From NCBI GenBank assembly GCA_025362295.1, contig JANYGX010000023.1:40624-104623 (forward strand): 64,000 nucleotides of DNA. Reading direction: 5' to 3'. Below, piece after piece: positions 52,399 to 61,927 of the stretch. Below the pieces are notes generated by a model. That model was not told where the DNA came from. It did no database searches and saw only the letters and a list, made by a program, of their open reading frames with translations. The DNA is from Sphingomonadales bacterium. GTDB taxonomy: Bacteria > Pseudomonadota > Alphaproteobacteria > Sphingomonadales > Sphingomonadaceae. How positions within the stretch are numbered: position 1 is the first letter of the stretch; each line of letters starts with the position of its first letter. Made by a program: the position numbers and the translations under genes.

Positions 52399-52926
52399 TC
52401 AGTCTTTTAATTTGCTTGCGTAGGCTTTGCGAAATTTTTGCACCTTTGGTGCAACCACATATGTGCAGTACGTGTTGTTATTGCCCTCACGGATAAAATA
52501 ATCCTGATGATAATCTTCTGCCACATAAAATTTTGACATTGGTTCCAGTGTTGTAACAATCGGCTGCGGCCAATTTTTTTGCGCACGCGCTATGGCTGCT
52601 TCAGCTAAGGCTTTGTCACTGTCATTCTCATAAAAGATCGCTGATCGGTATTGTGTGCCCACATCATTGCCCTGCCGGTTCAGCTGTGTGGGATCGTGCG
52701 TTTCAAAGAAAATATCAAGCAGGTCTTCATGGGTAATCTCTGCCGGATCATAGGTGATGCGCAAGGCTTCGGCGTGGCCTGTGTCGCCATTGCAAATGAG
52801 CTTATACGTCGGGTTATCAACATGGCCGCCAATATAGCCAGATTCAACAGCGTGAACACCGCGCATGGCTTTAAAAAGTGGCTCTCCGCACCAGAAACAG
52901 CCGGAGGCAAGAATAATTGTTTTCAT
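52399..52926 (-). CDS. msrA: Peptide-methionine (S)-S-oxide reductase
   Basis: 175 residues. The active site is GCFWCGEPLFKAMRGV, with the sulfenic-acid-forming Cys. DPTQLNRQGNDVGTQYRSAIFY and YHQDYF are typical MsrA blocks. The ATG at 52926 follows a GGAG site and lies 17 bases after the gcvPB stop, so it belongs to the glycine riboswitch operon by position. The extra in-frame residues to 52947 are not supported. Confidence 0.94.
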   Translation of the reverse strand: MKTIILASGCFWCGEPLFKAMRGVHAVESGYIGGHVDNPTYKLICNGDTGHAEALRITYDPAEITHEDLLDIFFETHDPTQLNRQGNDVGTQYRSAIFYENDSDKALAEAAIARAQKNWPQPIVTTLEPMSKFYVAEDYHQDYFIREGNNNTYCTYVVAPKVQKFRKAYASKLKD

Positions 52927-52943
52927 TTTAAACTCCGGGCCGA

Positions 52944-54503
52944 TCACTCTGCGGCTTGCAACATTTCAGGCTCTTTATAACTTAAAATGGGTTGTCGCGC
53001 CGCTCTTGTTTCATCCAGTCTGGCAAGAGGTGCGAAATATGGCGCGCCTGTGAATCGGTTTGCATCGCCATCGACGGCAGCTTTTGCCAAACCGCGCAGA
53101 CTGTGAATGAACTGATCCAGCGTTGCCTTGGATTCGGTTTCGGTCGGTTCAATGAGCATGGCTCCATGCACCACCAGCGGAAAATACATGGTCATCGGGT
53201 GAAAGCCTTCGTCGATCATGCCTTTGGCAAAATCAAGCGTTGTAACGCCGGTGCCTTTGAGAAAGCTATCATCAAAAAGCGCCTCATGCATGCAGGGTCC
53301 CTCATAGGGGGCTGTCATCACATCCTTTAACGACGCGAGTATATAATTGGCATTGAGCACGGCATCTTCAGCGACTTGCATCAGGCCGTCCGCGCCGTGA
53401 CTCATCATATAGGTGAGGGCCCGCACGAACATACCCATCTGACCATGAAAGGCCACCATGCGGCCAAATGTGGTTTGCGATTCCGCATTTTCTTCTTCAA
53501 TCAGATGGTAACCATCGGCGTTTTTAATAACCGTGGGTATAGGGGCAAACGGTGCCAGGGCTTCCGAGAACACCACAGGTCCTGATCCCGGCCCGCCGCC
53601 GCCATGCGGGGTTGAAAACGTTTTGTGAAGGTTGATGTGCATGGCATCAACACCAAGATCCCCTGGCCGTACTTTCCCAACCAAGGCATTATAGTTGGCA
53701 CCATCGCAATAAAAAAAGGCACCGGCAGCGTGCACAGCGTCGGCAATCGCTTTGATGTCAGGCTCGAACATCCCGCAGGTGTTTGGGTTGGTCAGCATGA
53801 TAGCCGCTACATCTGGTCCCAGCCGCGCTTTAAGGGCTTCGAGATCAACCCGGCCTTTGGCGTTGGCCGGAATATCCTCAACCCGGTAGCCGCAGAAAGC
53901 CGCAGTCGCTGGATTTGTGCCGTGCGCAGACTCCGGACAGAGCACAACCTGGCGCGCATTGCCGCGCGCGACCAAGGCAGCGCGTATCGCCATTAAGCCG
54001 CACAGTTCTCCATGTGCGCCCGCTTTGGGAGACATCGCAACCGCGGGCATTCCAGTGAGTGTGGTGAGCCAGTGTGCGAGTGTGTGCATCAGTTGCAAGG
54101 CACCCTGCACGGAGGATTGCGGTTGCAGCGGGTGAATATCCCCAAAGCCCGGCAACCGTGCCATTTTTTCGTTAAGGCGCGGATTGTGCTTCATGGTGCA
54201 GGAGCCAAGAGCAAAAATACCCATATCTATGGCGTAATTTTTGCGGCTGAGGCGAGTAAAGTGGCGTACCACTTCTGGCTCACTCAAGCCTGGCAGATTG
54301 ATTGGCTGAGTGCGCTCAAGCCCGCCAAGATATGATTTGGTGATTTTTTCATCAGACAGATCAACGCCTGTCCGGGTGTTTGATCCCAGTTCAAAAATCA
54401 GCGGCTCTTGCAGATCAAGGCCGCGGTTGCCGCTGAAGCTTGCAGCACCGTCGGCGTTGGCGGCGACCGGTTGCGTCGGGCGACCATGCGTGTTCATGCT
54501 CAT
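52944..54503 (-). CDS. gcvPB: Glycine dehydrogenase (decarboxylating) subunit 2
   Basis: 519 residues, beta chain of the split P-protein of the glycine cleavage system. The pyridoxal-phosphate lysine sits in HINLHKTFSTPHGGGGPGSGPV. The N-terminal GNRGLDLQEPLIFELGSNTRTGVDLSD and CTMKHNPRLNEKMAR are family blocks. ATG 54503 follows an AAGGAC site, ten bases after the gcvPA stop; a longer frame to 54830 is a shadow of gcvPA. Confidence 0.96.
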   Translation of the reverse strand: MSMNTHGRPTQPVAANADGAASFSGNRGLDLQEPLIFELGSNTRTGVDLSDEKITKSYLGGLERTQPINLPGLSEPEVVRHFTRLSRKNYAIDMGIFALGSCTMKHNPRLNEKMARLPGFGDIHPLQPQSSVQGALQLMHTLAHWLTTLTGMPAVAMSPKAGAHGELCGLMAIRAALVARGNARQVVLCPESAHGTNPATAAFCGYRVEDIPANAKGRVDLEALKARLGPDVAAIMLTNPNTCGMFEPDIKAIADAVHAAGAFFYCDGANYNALVGKVRPGDLGVDAMHINLHKTFSTPHGGGGPGSGPVVFSEALAPFAPIPTVIKNADGYHLIEEENAESQTTFGRMVAFHGQMGMFVRALTYMMSHGADGLMQVAEDAVLNANYILASLKDVMTAPYEGPCMHEALFDDSFLKGTGVTTLDFAKGMIDEGFHPMTMYFPLVVHGAMLIEPTETESKATLDQFIHSLRGLAKAAVDGDANRFTGAPYFAPLARLDETRAARQPILSYKEPEMLQAAE

Positions 54504-54513
54504 AATATTGTCC

Positions 54514-55881
54514 TTATGCCAGAACTTTGCTGAAAGCATCAGCCAAAGCTTCAATATGTTCATCCGTTGTGGTTTCAGTGGCGGCAACCACCAGCGCATT
54601 TTCAAGTGCCTTGTGTTTGGGGTAAAGCCTTTCCAGCGATACACCAGCCAGCACATTGTGTTTGGCCAGATCGTGCACCACCTGCCGCGATGGTGTGTTG
54701 AGCTGTATGGTAAATTCATTGAAGAAAGCCGAATTAACAATTGTAATGCCAGCGACCTTTTGCAAGCGCTCGGCCGTTGACACGGCGCGTGCATGGTTGA
54801 TTTCAGCCAATCGGCGCACACCGGCTTCACCCAGCAAACTCATGTGCACTGTGAAGGCCAGCGCACACAAACCAGAGTTTGTGCAAATATTGGATGTGGC
54901 TTTTTCGCGCCGGATGTGTTGCTCGCGGGTTGAAAGGGTCAGCACGAAACCACGTTTGCCATGAGCGTCAAGAGTCTCGCCGCACAAGCGACCCGGCATC
55001 TGCCGCACATATTTATCGCGTGTTGCAAACAAGCCTAGGTAGGGCCCGCCGAAATTGAGACCGTTACCGATCGACTGGCCTTCGCCCACCACAATATCAG
55101 CGCCCATTTCACCGGGGGATTTCAGCAGACCAAGGGATACAACCTCGGTAAACACCACAATCAAAAGAGCGCCTTTGGCGTGCACCGCTTTTGCCAGCTC
55201 GGATAAATCAGCCACGTGGCCGAACAGATTCGGATTTTGTACAATCACACAACTTGTGTCGGTGTCGAGCTGATTTAAAATCCAATCCATATCGTGGCCC
55301 GGCGCACCCGGCATCACATGCGGTTCACCACAGAGCAACACATCATCCGTGAACTGGGTAAGGGTTTTGGCCACAGCGACATAATGCGGATGCACACCAG
55401 ACGATAAAATAGCCTTGCCTCGCTTGGTGATTCGGCGCGCCATAAAAATCGCTTCTGTGCACGCTGTAGAGCCATCGTACATCGAGGCATTGGCCACATC
55501 CATACCCGTCAGGCGCGCCACCTGAGTTTGAAATTCAAACATATATTGCAGCGTGCCTTGGGCTATTTCCGGCTGGTAGGGTGTGTAACTGGTGAGAAAC
55601 TCGCCGCGCTGTATCAAATGATCGACGCTGGCTGGAACATGATGCTTATAAGCCCCGCACCCAATAAAAAACGGCACACTTGAGGCTGTGGTGTTTTTGT
55701 TCGCCATGGCGGCTAGTGTGCGCTCTACCTCCATCTCGGACATATGATGGCCAAGGCCTGCAATCGGCTGTGTGCCGAGCGCCCCATCGGGTACATCAAC
55801 AAACAAATCATCAATGGCTGTTGCGCCAATGGTTGCCAGCATGGCCTGGCGGTCAGGGGCTGTGTGGGGGAGATAGCGCAT
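54514..55881 (-). CDS. gcvPA: Glycine dehydrogenase (decarboxylating) subunit 1
   Basis: 455 residues, alpha chain of the two-piece P-protein; it starts [20 protein letters not shown] and contains [24 protein letters not shown] sequence (here [15 protein letters not shown]) and [12 protein letters not shown]. It forms an alpha2-beta2 decarboxylase with gcvPB. The gene follows gcvH after eight bases. Confidence 0.96.
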   Translation of the reverse strand: MRYLPHTAPDRQAMLATIGATAIDDLFVDVPDGALGTQPIAGLGHHMSEMEVERTLAAMANKNTTASSVPFFIGCGAYKHHVPASVDHLIQRGEFLTSYTPYQPEIAQGTLQYMFEFQTQVARLTGMDVANASMYDGSTACTEAIFMARRITKRGKAILSSGVHPHYVAVAKTLTQFTDDVLLCGEPHVMPGAPGHDMDWILNQLDTDTSCVIVQNPNLFGHVADLSELAKAVHAKGALLIVVFTEVVSLGLLKSPGEMGADIVVGEGQSIGNGLNFGGPYLGLFATRDKYVRQMPGRLCGETLDAHGKRGFVLTLSTREQHIRREKATSNICTNSGLCALAFTVHMSLLGEAGVRRLAEINHARAVSTAERLQKVAGITIVNSAFFNEFTIQLNTPSRQVVHDLAKHNVLAGVSLERLYPKHKALENALVVAATETTTDEHIEALADAFSKVLA

Positions 55882-55889
55882 GGTGTATC

Positions 55890-56258
55890 CTATAATGTTT
55901 TAAGATATGAATCGTAAGCGGCCTGATCCATCAGGCTATTAAGTTCCTTCGGATCAGACAGTTTGAGTTTGAAAAACCATCCCGTTGTATGTGGGGCGCT
56001 GTTGACCAAAGACGAATCGGCAACCAGTGCCTCATTCGTTTCAGTGACTGTGCCTGAAACCGGTGCGTATACATCTGATGCCGCTTTCACGGACTCAACC
56101 ACAGCAGCATCAGCGTGGGCGGCAAGTGCTTTTCCGATTGGGGGCAACTCAATGAACACAACATCGCCAAGCGCTTTCTGGGCAAAATTCGTGATGCCAA
56201 TGGTGGCTATATCGCCGTCCACGGCAATCCATTCATGGTCTTTGGTAAATTTGAGCAT
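55890..56258 (-). CDS. gcvH: Glycine cleavage system H protein
   Basis: 122 residues, lipoyl carrier of the glycine cleavage complex. It starts [39 protein letters not shown]; the lipoylated Lys lies in [17 protein letters not shown]. Ends in [12 protein letters not shown]. Lies between gcvT and gcvPA. Confidence 0.97.
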   Translation of the reverse strand: MLKFTKDHEWIAVDGDIATIGITNFAQKALGDVVFIELPPIGKALAAHADAAVVESVKAASDVYAPVSGTVTETNEALVADSSLVNSAPHTTGWFFKLKLSDPKELNSLMDQAAYDSYLKTL

Positions 56259-56287
56259 TGAGCATTCCTTTTTTTAGTAACAGATAG

Positions 56288-57409
56288 TCAGCGAAAATAT
56301 TTGTGGGGTACAAATGGCATGGGCGAAACCGTCGCTTGCAGTTTTCTGCCGCGCACTTCAATATCGAGTTGAGTGCCATCAGCGCTACAATCGGCTGTAA
56401 CATAAGCCATCGCTACAGGTTGCTGTAATGTTGGTGAGAAGCCGCCGCTCGTCACAACACCAACGGGCTCATCACCCTTATAAACAATCGCCCCTTCGCG
56501 CACCGGTTGGCGGCCATCGAGTTTCAGGCCGATGCGCTTGGAGGGTGCCCCGTTCAGGAGCTGATCCATAATTTTATCAGCACCGGGAAAGCCTTTTCCG
56601 GTTTTGCGGCGCTTGGAAATAGCAAAACTTAAATCAGCCTCAACCGGATTATACTGTGTTGTAATATCGTGACCATAAAGCGGCAAGCCGGCTTCCAGAC
56701 GCAAGGAGTCGCGTGCCCCAAGACCAATGCATTTAACCTCTGGTTCAGCCAGCAGTTTTTCCGCCAGTGTGGCCGCTTGTTCGGCTGGCACAGAAATCTC
56801 AAAGCCGTCTTCGCCAGTGTAGCCTGAGCGTGACACCCAGCACTCAACACCGGCAACAGTCATGGCACCGGCCTGCATAAACTTGAGTGAAGCGCAAAGC
56901 GGTGCCAATCGCGTCAGCGCAACGGCAGCCTCCGGGCCTTGCAAAGCCATCAGAGCATGGTTGTCCATATATGTGACGATAATGTTCTTCGGTTCTAGGT
57001 GCGCGCGCATGTGGGCAATGTCAGCGTGCTTCACCGCTCCGTTGACCACCAGAAATAAATCATCCGCCCGCCGCGTTACCATCAGGTCATCGAGAATGCC
57101 GCCATGCTTATCGAGGAACAGTGAATAGCGGATGCGGTTTTCCGTAAGACCGATTATCTCACCTGGCAGCAAAGCTTCCAGCGCCACGTCTGCCCCTGCG
57201 CCAGAGAGCGTGACCTGTCCCATGTGGCTGACATCAAACAGGCCCGCATGTTGCCGCGTCCACACATGTTCAGCCATAATACCTTCGGCATAGTGCACCG
57301 GCAGGGCATAACCGCCAAACGGCACCATGCGGCCAGCCTTGGTAACATGCACATCATAGAGTGGCGTTTTCACGCAATCTTCGAGAGTATCAGCCACAGG
57401 TATATCCAT
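56288..57409 (-). CDS. gcvT: Glycine cleavage system T protein (aminomethyltransferase)
   Basis: 373 residues, transfers the methylene group from aminomethyl-lipoyl H protein to tetrahydrofolate. Family blocks include MVPFGGYALPVHYAEGIMAEH, LFDVSHMGQVTLSGA, SRSGYTGEDGFEISVP and GARDSLRLEAGLPLYGHD. First gene of the operon behind the glycine riboswitch; about 36 bp separate the aptamer end from the ATG. Confidence 0.97.
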   Translation of the reverse strand: MDIPVADTLEDCVKTPLYDVHVTKAGRMVPFGGYALPVHYAEGIMAEHVWTRQHAGLFDVSHMGQVTLSGAGADVALEALLPGEIIGLTENRIRYSLFLDKHGGILDDLMVTRRADDLFLVVNGAVKHADIAHMRAHLEPKNIIVTYMDNHALMALQGPEAAVALTRLAPLCASLKFMQAGAMTVAGVECWVSRSGYTGEDGFEISVPAEQAATLAEKLLAEPEVKCIGLGARDSLRLEAGLPLYGHDITTQYNPVEADLSFAISKRRKTGKGFPGADKIMDQLLNGAPSKRIGLKLDGRQPVREGAIVYKGDEPVGVVTSGGFSPTLQQPVAMAYVTADCSADGTQLDIEVRGRKLQATVSPMPFVPHKYFR

Positions 57410-57444
57410 TCACCATAAAGAGACCCAACCACCAAGAATGGTAG

Positions 57445-57645
57445 CGAGCCCCCTCTGTCACGGAACCTGAGAGCTTTCATGGAGCCTTGAGCCTCCACTT
57501 ACACCTTCGGTGGGCCACAGTGCTGTGGCCGCTTTCCAGAGTGTTGCTGTTGCGACAACGCGGTCTTTGTGGCCTGAGAGATTCCGGGGCGGTTGCTCCT
57601 TCGGCGTGAGGGCCAGACATCTATCCAACCACCACTCTCCCGCGC
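57445..57645 (-). promoter_or_regulatory. Tandem glycine riboswitch controlling the gcv operon
   Basis: On the minus strand there are two consecutive glycine aptamers. Aptamer 1 has GGGAGAG (57641-57635), GCCGAAGGAGCAA (near 57606-57594) and ATCTCTCAGG (near 57582-57573). Aptamer 2 has CTCTGGA (57541-57535), CACCGAAGGTGTAAG (near 57512-57498) and GCTCTCAGGTTCC (near 57475-57463). The order and spacing match the known cooperative tandem riboswitch. It probably turns on gcvT-gcvH-gcvPA-gcvPB-msrA when glycine is abundant. Confidence 0.95.
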
Positions 57646-57676
57646 TGCCGCCGACAATTAATCGACAACATAAATA

Positions 57677-57705
57677 TCTTTATGTGGGAGTTGGCAGCGA
57701 GTCAA
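57677..57705 (-). promoter_or_regulatory. Promoter of the glycine riboswitch operon
   Basis: Minus strand TTGACT (57705-57700), 17-base spacer, TAAAGA (57682-57677). It lies directly between the polA stop and the first aptamer, so transcription would start about 10-20 bases before the riboswitch. Confidence 0.6.
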
Positions 57706-57726
57706 TGCGGCTTTGAAAGTGACGGG

Positions 57727-60474
57727 TTAATGCGCCTCTGCCCAGTTGTTTCCTATACCGCACTCAACAGCCAAAGGCACCGAGAGCGCCACGGCAGGGT
57801 GTGCTGCGTCGCTCATGATTTGCGCAATAACCGCACAGGCATCTTTGGCAAGCGCTGCCGGTGCCTCAAACACCAGCTCATCATGCACTTGCAAGAGCAT
57901 CCGCACAGTGCCGAAGCCCGCCTTTTCCAAGCCATCATTCATGCGAATCATGGCACGGCGAATAATGTCGGCTGCTGCCCCTTGAATCGGTGCGTTAATG
58001 GCAGCGCGCTCACCAAAGCCGCGCTCGGCGGGGTTTTTACTGTTAACCATCGGCGTGTGGGTGCGCCTGCCGAACAAGGTTTCCACATAGCCAAATTTTC
58101 GGGCGTGCGCGATGGTGCTATCCATATACGCACGGATACCCGGAAAGCGCTCGAAATACCGGGTGATAAACTCTTGCGCATCACCCCGGCTTATGCCGAG
58201 TTGACGCGCCAGACCAAAGGCGGAGATACCGTAAATGATGCCAAAGTTGATCGCCTTGGCCTGCCTGCGGATCATCGGGTCCATGCCTTCCACAGGCACA
58301 CCAAACACCTGCGAGGCTGTCATCGTGTGAATATCGATGTTATCCGCGAAAGCTTTTTTGAGCGCTGGAATATCCGCAACATGTGCCAGTATCCTCAGCT
58401 CAATCTGGCTATAGTCAGCAGCAACCAGCACGTTGCCCGGCTCAGCGATAAACGCCGAGCGGATTTTTCGCCCTTCATCTGTTCGTATTGGAATATTCTG
58501 CAAATTGGGATCGGTGGAAGACAAACGCCCGGTGGTTGTCGAGGCCATGGCATAACTGGTGTGAACCCGGCCAGTGGTTGGGTTGATCTGGTTTTGGAGC
58601 GCGTCTGTGTAGGTTGATTTGAGCTTGGCAAGCTGACGCCATTCAAGCACGGTTTTAGCCAGCGGCACATCTTCAGCCGCAAGTGTTTCCAGCACATCGG
58701 AGTCCGTTGAATAGGCCCCGGTTTTGCCTTTCTTGCCACCCTTCAAACCCATCTTGTCAAATAATATTTCACCAAGTTGTTTGGGTGAGGCAAGATTGAA
58801 AGGCTGGCTAGCCTGATTTTTTGCTTCATCTTCAAGGCCCGCCATGCGCTGGTTGTAATCCAGAGACAAGCGTGCCAGGGCAGCTCGGTCAACCTTTATG
58901 CCAGCAGATTCCATCTGCACCAGCACAGGCACCAGAGGACGTTCCAGTGTTTCATAAACGGTGGTAAGTTTTTCGCGCCACAATCGCGGCTTTAATATAC
59001 CGTGCAAGCGCAGTGTCACGTCCGCGTCTTCAGCCGCATAGGCGGTGGCTTTATCGAGCGGCACCTCACCAAAACTGATTTTGGTTTTGCCAGAACCCGT
59101 AACATCGGTAAACTTTATCGTGTCATGGCCAAGATGCAGTTGCGCCAGCGCGTCCATGCCGTGATAATTCTTGCCGCAATCAAGCGCATAAGACAACAAC
59201 ATCGTATCATCAAACGGTGTGATCAATAGCCCGTATCGCTTGAGCACCAACATATCATATTTAAGGTTCTGGCCAATTTTCAGCACCGCTGGATCAGCCA
59301 GCATGGGTTTCAATCGGGCAAGCGTGTCGTTCAAATCCAGCTGCACGGGTTTGTCTGTGTTCAGCAAATCTGTTTTTGCACCATGCCCCAGCGGAATATA
59401 GCAAGCCGTACCAACCCCAAGGCTGAGCGAAATTCCAACCAGATCGCATTGCATGGCATCAAGCGAACTGGTTTCGGTATCGATCGCTACAGTGCCAACG
59501 CGTGTGGCTTCATCAATCCACCACTGCAAACGTTCAAGTGTCGTTATGCATTCATAATCATTGATATCAACCTTGACCGGCGCATTTGGTACAATAGCGG
59601 CACCCGCTTCGCTGCCAAGTTTTGCCCGCAAACTTTTAAACCCGTGGGTGTCGAGAAACGCCGCCAATGGCGCGTGCGCGGGATGTGCCAACGTAAACGT
59701 ATCGAGCGGCTCCGGCAGCGGCAAATCGCGTTTCAGTGTTACAAGCTGTTTTGAAATACGGGCAAGATCGGCGAACTCAATGAGATTGTTGCGCCGCTTC
59801 TCCTGCTTGATTTCGTGCGTATGCGCCAGCAGATTTTCCAGACTGCCATACTGCTGAATGAGTTCCGCAGCGCCCTTAGGCCCGATGCCAGGCACACCAG
59901 GCACGTTATCTGTGCTATCCCCCATCAGTGCCTGCACCTCGATCACTTTATCCGGCGTCACACCAAACTTCTCAAATACAGCCTCTGGCCCCAGCCGGGC
60001 GTTCTTCATGGTGTCAAGTAAATCGAGCCCTGGCTCCACCAGTTGCATCAAATCTTTGTCAGACGACACAACTGTGACCTTCCAGCCCTGATCAAGTGCT
60101 GCCCGCGCATAGGAGGCGATAATATCATCCGCCTCGTAGCCTTGTTGCTCGATGCACGGTACAGAAAAAGCCCGCACAGCATCGCGGATGAGCGGGAACT
60201 GCGGCGACAAATCTTCCGGCGGATCGGGCCGGTGGGCTTTGTATTGCGGGTAAATGTCGTTGCGGAACGAGTGGCGCGCAGCATCGAGAATAACGGCCAG
60301 ATGCGTTGGGCTATCCGCATCGTTCAGATCTTCGATCAGCTTCCACAGCATGGTGGTAAAACCATAAACAGCATTGACCGGTGTGCCCGCTGGGTTGGTA
60401 AGCGGTGGCAACTTGTGATAGGCGCGAAAAATATAGCCCGAGCCGTCGATAAGATAGAGGTGGGGCTGGGTCAT
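57727..60474 (-). CDS. polA: DNA polymerase I
   Basis: 915 residues with all three activities predicted. The 5'-3' exonuclease domain (about 1-290) starts YLIDGSGYIFRAYHKLPPL and has YEADDIIASYA and GDSTDNVPGVPGIGPKGA. The 3'-5' proofreading domain keeps its metal ligands (DTETSSLD, QNLKYDML, YAAEDADVTLRL). The polymerase domain has ADYSQIELRILAH, RRQAKAINFGIIYGIS and QVHDELVFEAP. ATG 60474 is preferred because the upstream nine codons are not conserved. Two small genes lie upstream on the same strand. Confidence 0.97.
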   Translation of the reverse strand: MTQPHLYLIDGSGYIFRAYHKLPPLTNPAGTPVNAVYGFTTMLWKLIEDLNDADSPTHLAVILDAARHSFRNDIYPQYKAHRPDPPEDLSPQFPLIRDAVRAFSVPCIEQQGYEADDIIASYARAALDQGWKVTVVSSDKDLMQLVEPGLDLLDTMKNARLGPEAVFEKFGVTPDKVIEVQALMGDSTDNVPGVPGIGPKGAAELIQQYGSLENLLAHTHEIKQEKRRNNLIEFADLARISKQLVTLKRDLPLPEPLDTFTLAHPAHAPLAAFLDTHGFKSLRAKLGSEAGAAIVPNAPVKVDINDYECITTLERLQWWIDEATRVGTVAIDTETSSLDAMQCDLVGISLSLGVGTACYIPLGHGAKTDLLNTDKPVQLDLNDTLARLKPMLADPAVLKIGQNLKYDMLVLKRYGLLITPFDDTMLLSYALDCGKNYHGMDALAQLHLGHDTIKFTDVTGSGKTKISFGEVPLDKATAYAAEDADVTLRLHGILKPRLWREKLTTVYETLERPLVPVLVQMESAGIKVDRAALARLSLDYNQRMAGLEDEAKNQASQPFNLASPKQLGEILFDKMGLKGGKKGKTGAYSTDSDVLETLAAEDVPLAKTVLEWRQLAKLKSTYTDALQNQINPTTGRVHTSYAMASTTTGRLSSTDPNLQNIPIRTDEGRKIRSAFIAEPGNVLVAADYSQIELRILAHVADIPALKKAFADNIDIHTMTASQVFGVPVEGMDPMIRRQAKAINFGIIYGISAFGLARQLGISRGDAQEFITRYFERFPGIRAYMDSTIAHARKFGYVETLFGRRTHTPMVNSKNPAERGFGERAAINAPIQGAAADIIRRAMIRMNDGLEKAGFGTVRMLLQVHDELVFEAPAALAKDACAVIAQIMSDAAHPAVALSVPLAVECGIGNNWAEAH

Positions 60475-60508
60475 GATACGTGCGCGGGTTTTGCGAAACA
60501 ATCATTGA

Positions 60509-60724
60509 TCATTCGCTGCTCCCGCCCCCAAGCCCTAAGCCCCTTGCCATCAGCAACAGCAAAGCGCCTGCAACAGCAAAAAAGGCACACACGCCGTAGC
60601 TCATGTGGGCACTCGGGGGCTGCGGAATTTTATATACGATGACCGCGCACAAAAGACCAACCACAATGCAGAGCCCGCCCATAATGCGAAATGCCAGCCG
60701 TATCACGGGGAGAATCCAGCTCAT
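60509..60724 (-). CDS. Small two-helix membrane protein of unknown function
   Basis: 71 residues with two hydrophobic segments (about 5-30, LPVIRLAFRIMGGLCIVVGLL..., and 42-62, YGVCAFFAVAGALLLLMARG). I recognise no family. It overlaps the zf-CHCC gene stop by ATGA and ends 34 bp before polA, which supports it as a real coupled gene. Confidence 0.6.
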   Translation of the reverse strand: MSWILPVIRLAFRIMGGLCIVVGLLCAVIVYKIPQPPSAHMSYGVCAFFAVAGALLLLMARGLGLGGGSSE

Positions 60725-60918
60725 GCTGTTTTGGAGTCCTGGCGATCATCAGCTGGGCCGCCAGTGAGCACAAAATGCCGGTCGCAATAGCCGCAGTCAA
60801 CATAGCCGCGCGCGTCCATCTTCATGTATACGCGCGGGTGGCCAGATCCGCCGTCAGTGCCGCTGCACGATACGCTCATAGTATCGGTATACATGGTTTC
60901 CAGAGACAAAGTGTTCAT
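60721..60918 (-). CDS. zf-CHCC zinc-finger protein (NDUFS6-like)
   Basis: 65 residues. The pattern VSCSGTDGGSGHPRVYMKMDARGYVDCGYCDRHFVL has Cys, His and a closing CxxC in the order of the zf-CHCC family, which includes mitochondrial complex I accessory subunit NDUFS6 and short alphaproteobacterial homologues. The ATG at 60918 is chosen to give the usual short form. Divergent from the ABC ATPase gene. Confidence 0.8.
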   Translation of the reverse strand: MNTLSLETMYTDTMSVSCSGTDGGSGHPRVYMKMDARGYVDCGYCDRHFVLTGGPADDRQDSKTA

Positions 60919-61003
60919 AGGATGGATCTCATTAAAGTTTGACGATTTGCAAAAAGCAATGATAACAACAGGCATCGTTCTAGCCAAGGCCTTCACCCGT
61001 ATA

Positions 61004-61924
61004 ATGTCCGTCAATCACGCCCTTTCCATCCATAACCTCAGCAAAACCTATGCAAATGGCAAGCAGGCACTGAAATCGGTGTCGCTTGATGTACCGCAGG
61101 GCAGCCTATTTGGCCTGCTGGGGCCGAACGGGGCGGGCAAAAGCACCATTATCAATATTCTGGCGGGGCTGGTGCGCAAAACATCGGGCACGGCAAATAT
61201 CTGGGGCATCGACATCGACAAGGATCAGCGCAACGCCAAAATGGCCATCGGCATTGTGCCGCAGGAGCTGGTGTTCGATGCGTTTTTCACCCCGCTGGAA
61301 GTGCTGGAGCTGCAAGCTGGGCTTTATGGTATAGCGCCAGAGAAACGCCGCAGCATGGAAATTTTGCGTGCCGTGAAGCTCGATGACAAGGCCCATGCCT
61401 ATTCCCGCACCCTGTCTGGCGGCATGAAACGGCGGCTGCTGGTGGCCAAGGCGATGGTGCACAGCCCGCCGGTGCTGGTGCTCGATGAGCCGACAGCTGG
61501 CGTTGATATCGAACTCCGCCAGCAGCTCTGGGCTTATGTGAAAGAGCTGAACAAGGGCGGTGTTACAGTTGTGCTCACCACCCATTATCTAGAGGAGGCG
61601 CAGGAACTCTGCGACCGTATTGCGATTATCAACAACGGCGAGGTGGTCGCCAACACCACCAAGGATGCACTGATGCAGCAGGCAACCGAGAAAACCATCG
61701 TCGTTGCTGTTGATAAAGATATTGTGGCTGTGCCGGAAGCTTTGATGGGCTTTCGTGCCACAGTGCGTTCCAGTCGCCGTATAGCTATTGCTTACGACAA
61801 GCATACCAGTCAAGCCGGACTTATTCTGACCAAGCTTGGTGAGGCTGGTTATGGCATTGATGATGTTTCAACCGAAGAAGCCGATCTGGAAGACGTGTTT
61901 TTGAATTTGACGCGCGTAGAGTAA
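61004..61924 (+). CDS. ABC transporter ATP-binding protein (ABC-2 type)
   Basis: 306 residues. Walker A GPNGAGKST, Q-loop VPQELVFDAFFTP, signature LSGGMKRR, Walker B VLVLDEPTAGVD and the H-loop TTHYLEEAQ are all intact. The C-terminal ~80 residues match the extension of the multidrug/YadG-like group (EEADLEDVFLNLTRVE). No permease gene lies next to it in the window; nadB follows three bases later. The partner may be encoded elsewhere. ATG 61004 is the conserved start; a longer frame to 60824 overlaps the divergent gene. Confidence 0.9.
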   Translation: MSVNHALSIHNLSKTYANGKQALKSVSLDVPQGSLFGLLGPNGAGKSTIINILAGLVRKTSGTANIWGIDIDKDQRNAKMAIGIVPQELVFDAFFTPLEVLELQAGLYGIAPEKRRSMEILRAVKLDDKAHAYSRTLSGGMKRRLLVAKAMVHSPPVLVLDEPTAGVDIELRQQLWAYVKELNKGGVTVVLTTHYLEEAQELCDRIAIINNGEVVANTTKDALMQQATEKTIVVAVDKDIVAVPEALMGFRATVRSSRRIAIAYDKHTSQAGLILTKLGEAGYGIDDVSTEEADLEDVFLNLTRVE

Positions 61925-61927
61925 AAT

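Noticed and set aside
54504..54830. In-frame N-terminal extension of gcvPB
   Set aside because: It lies inside gcvPA in another frame; the ATG at 54503 has a good AAGGAC site and the family start.
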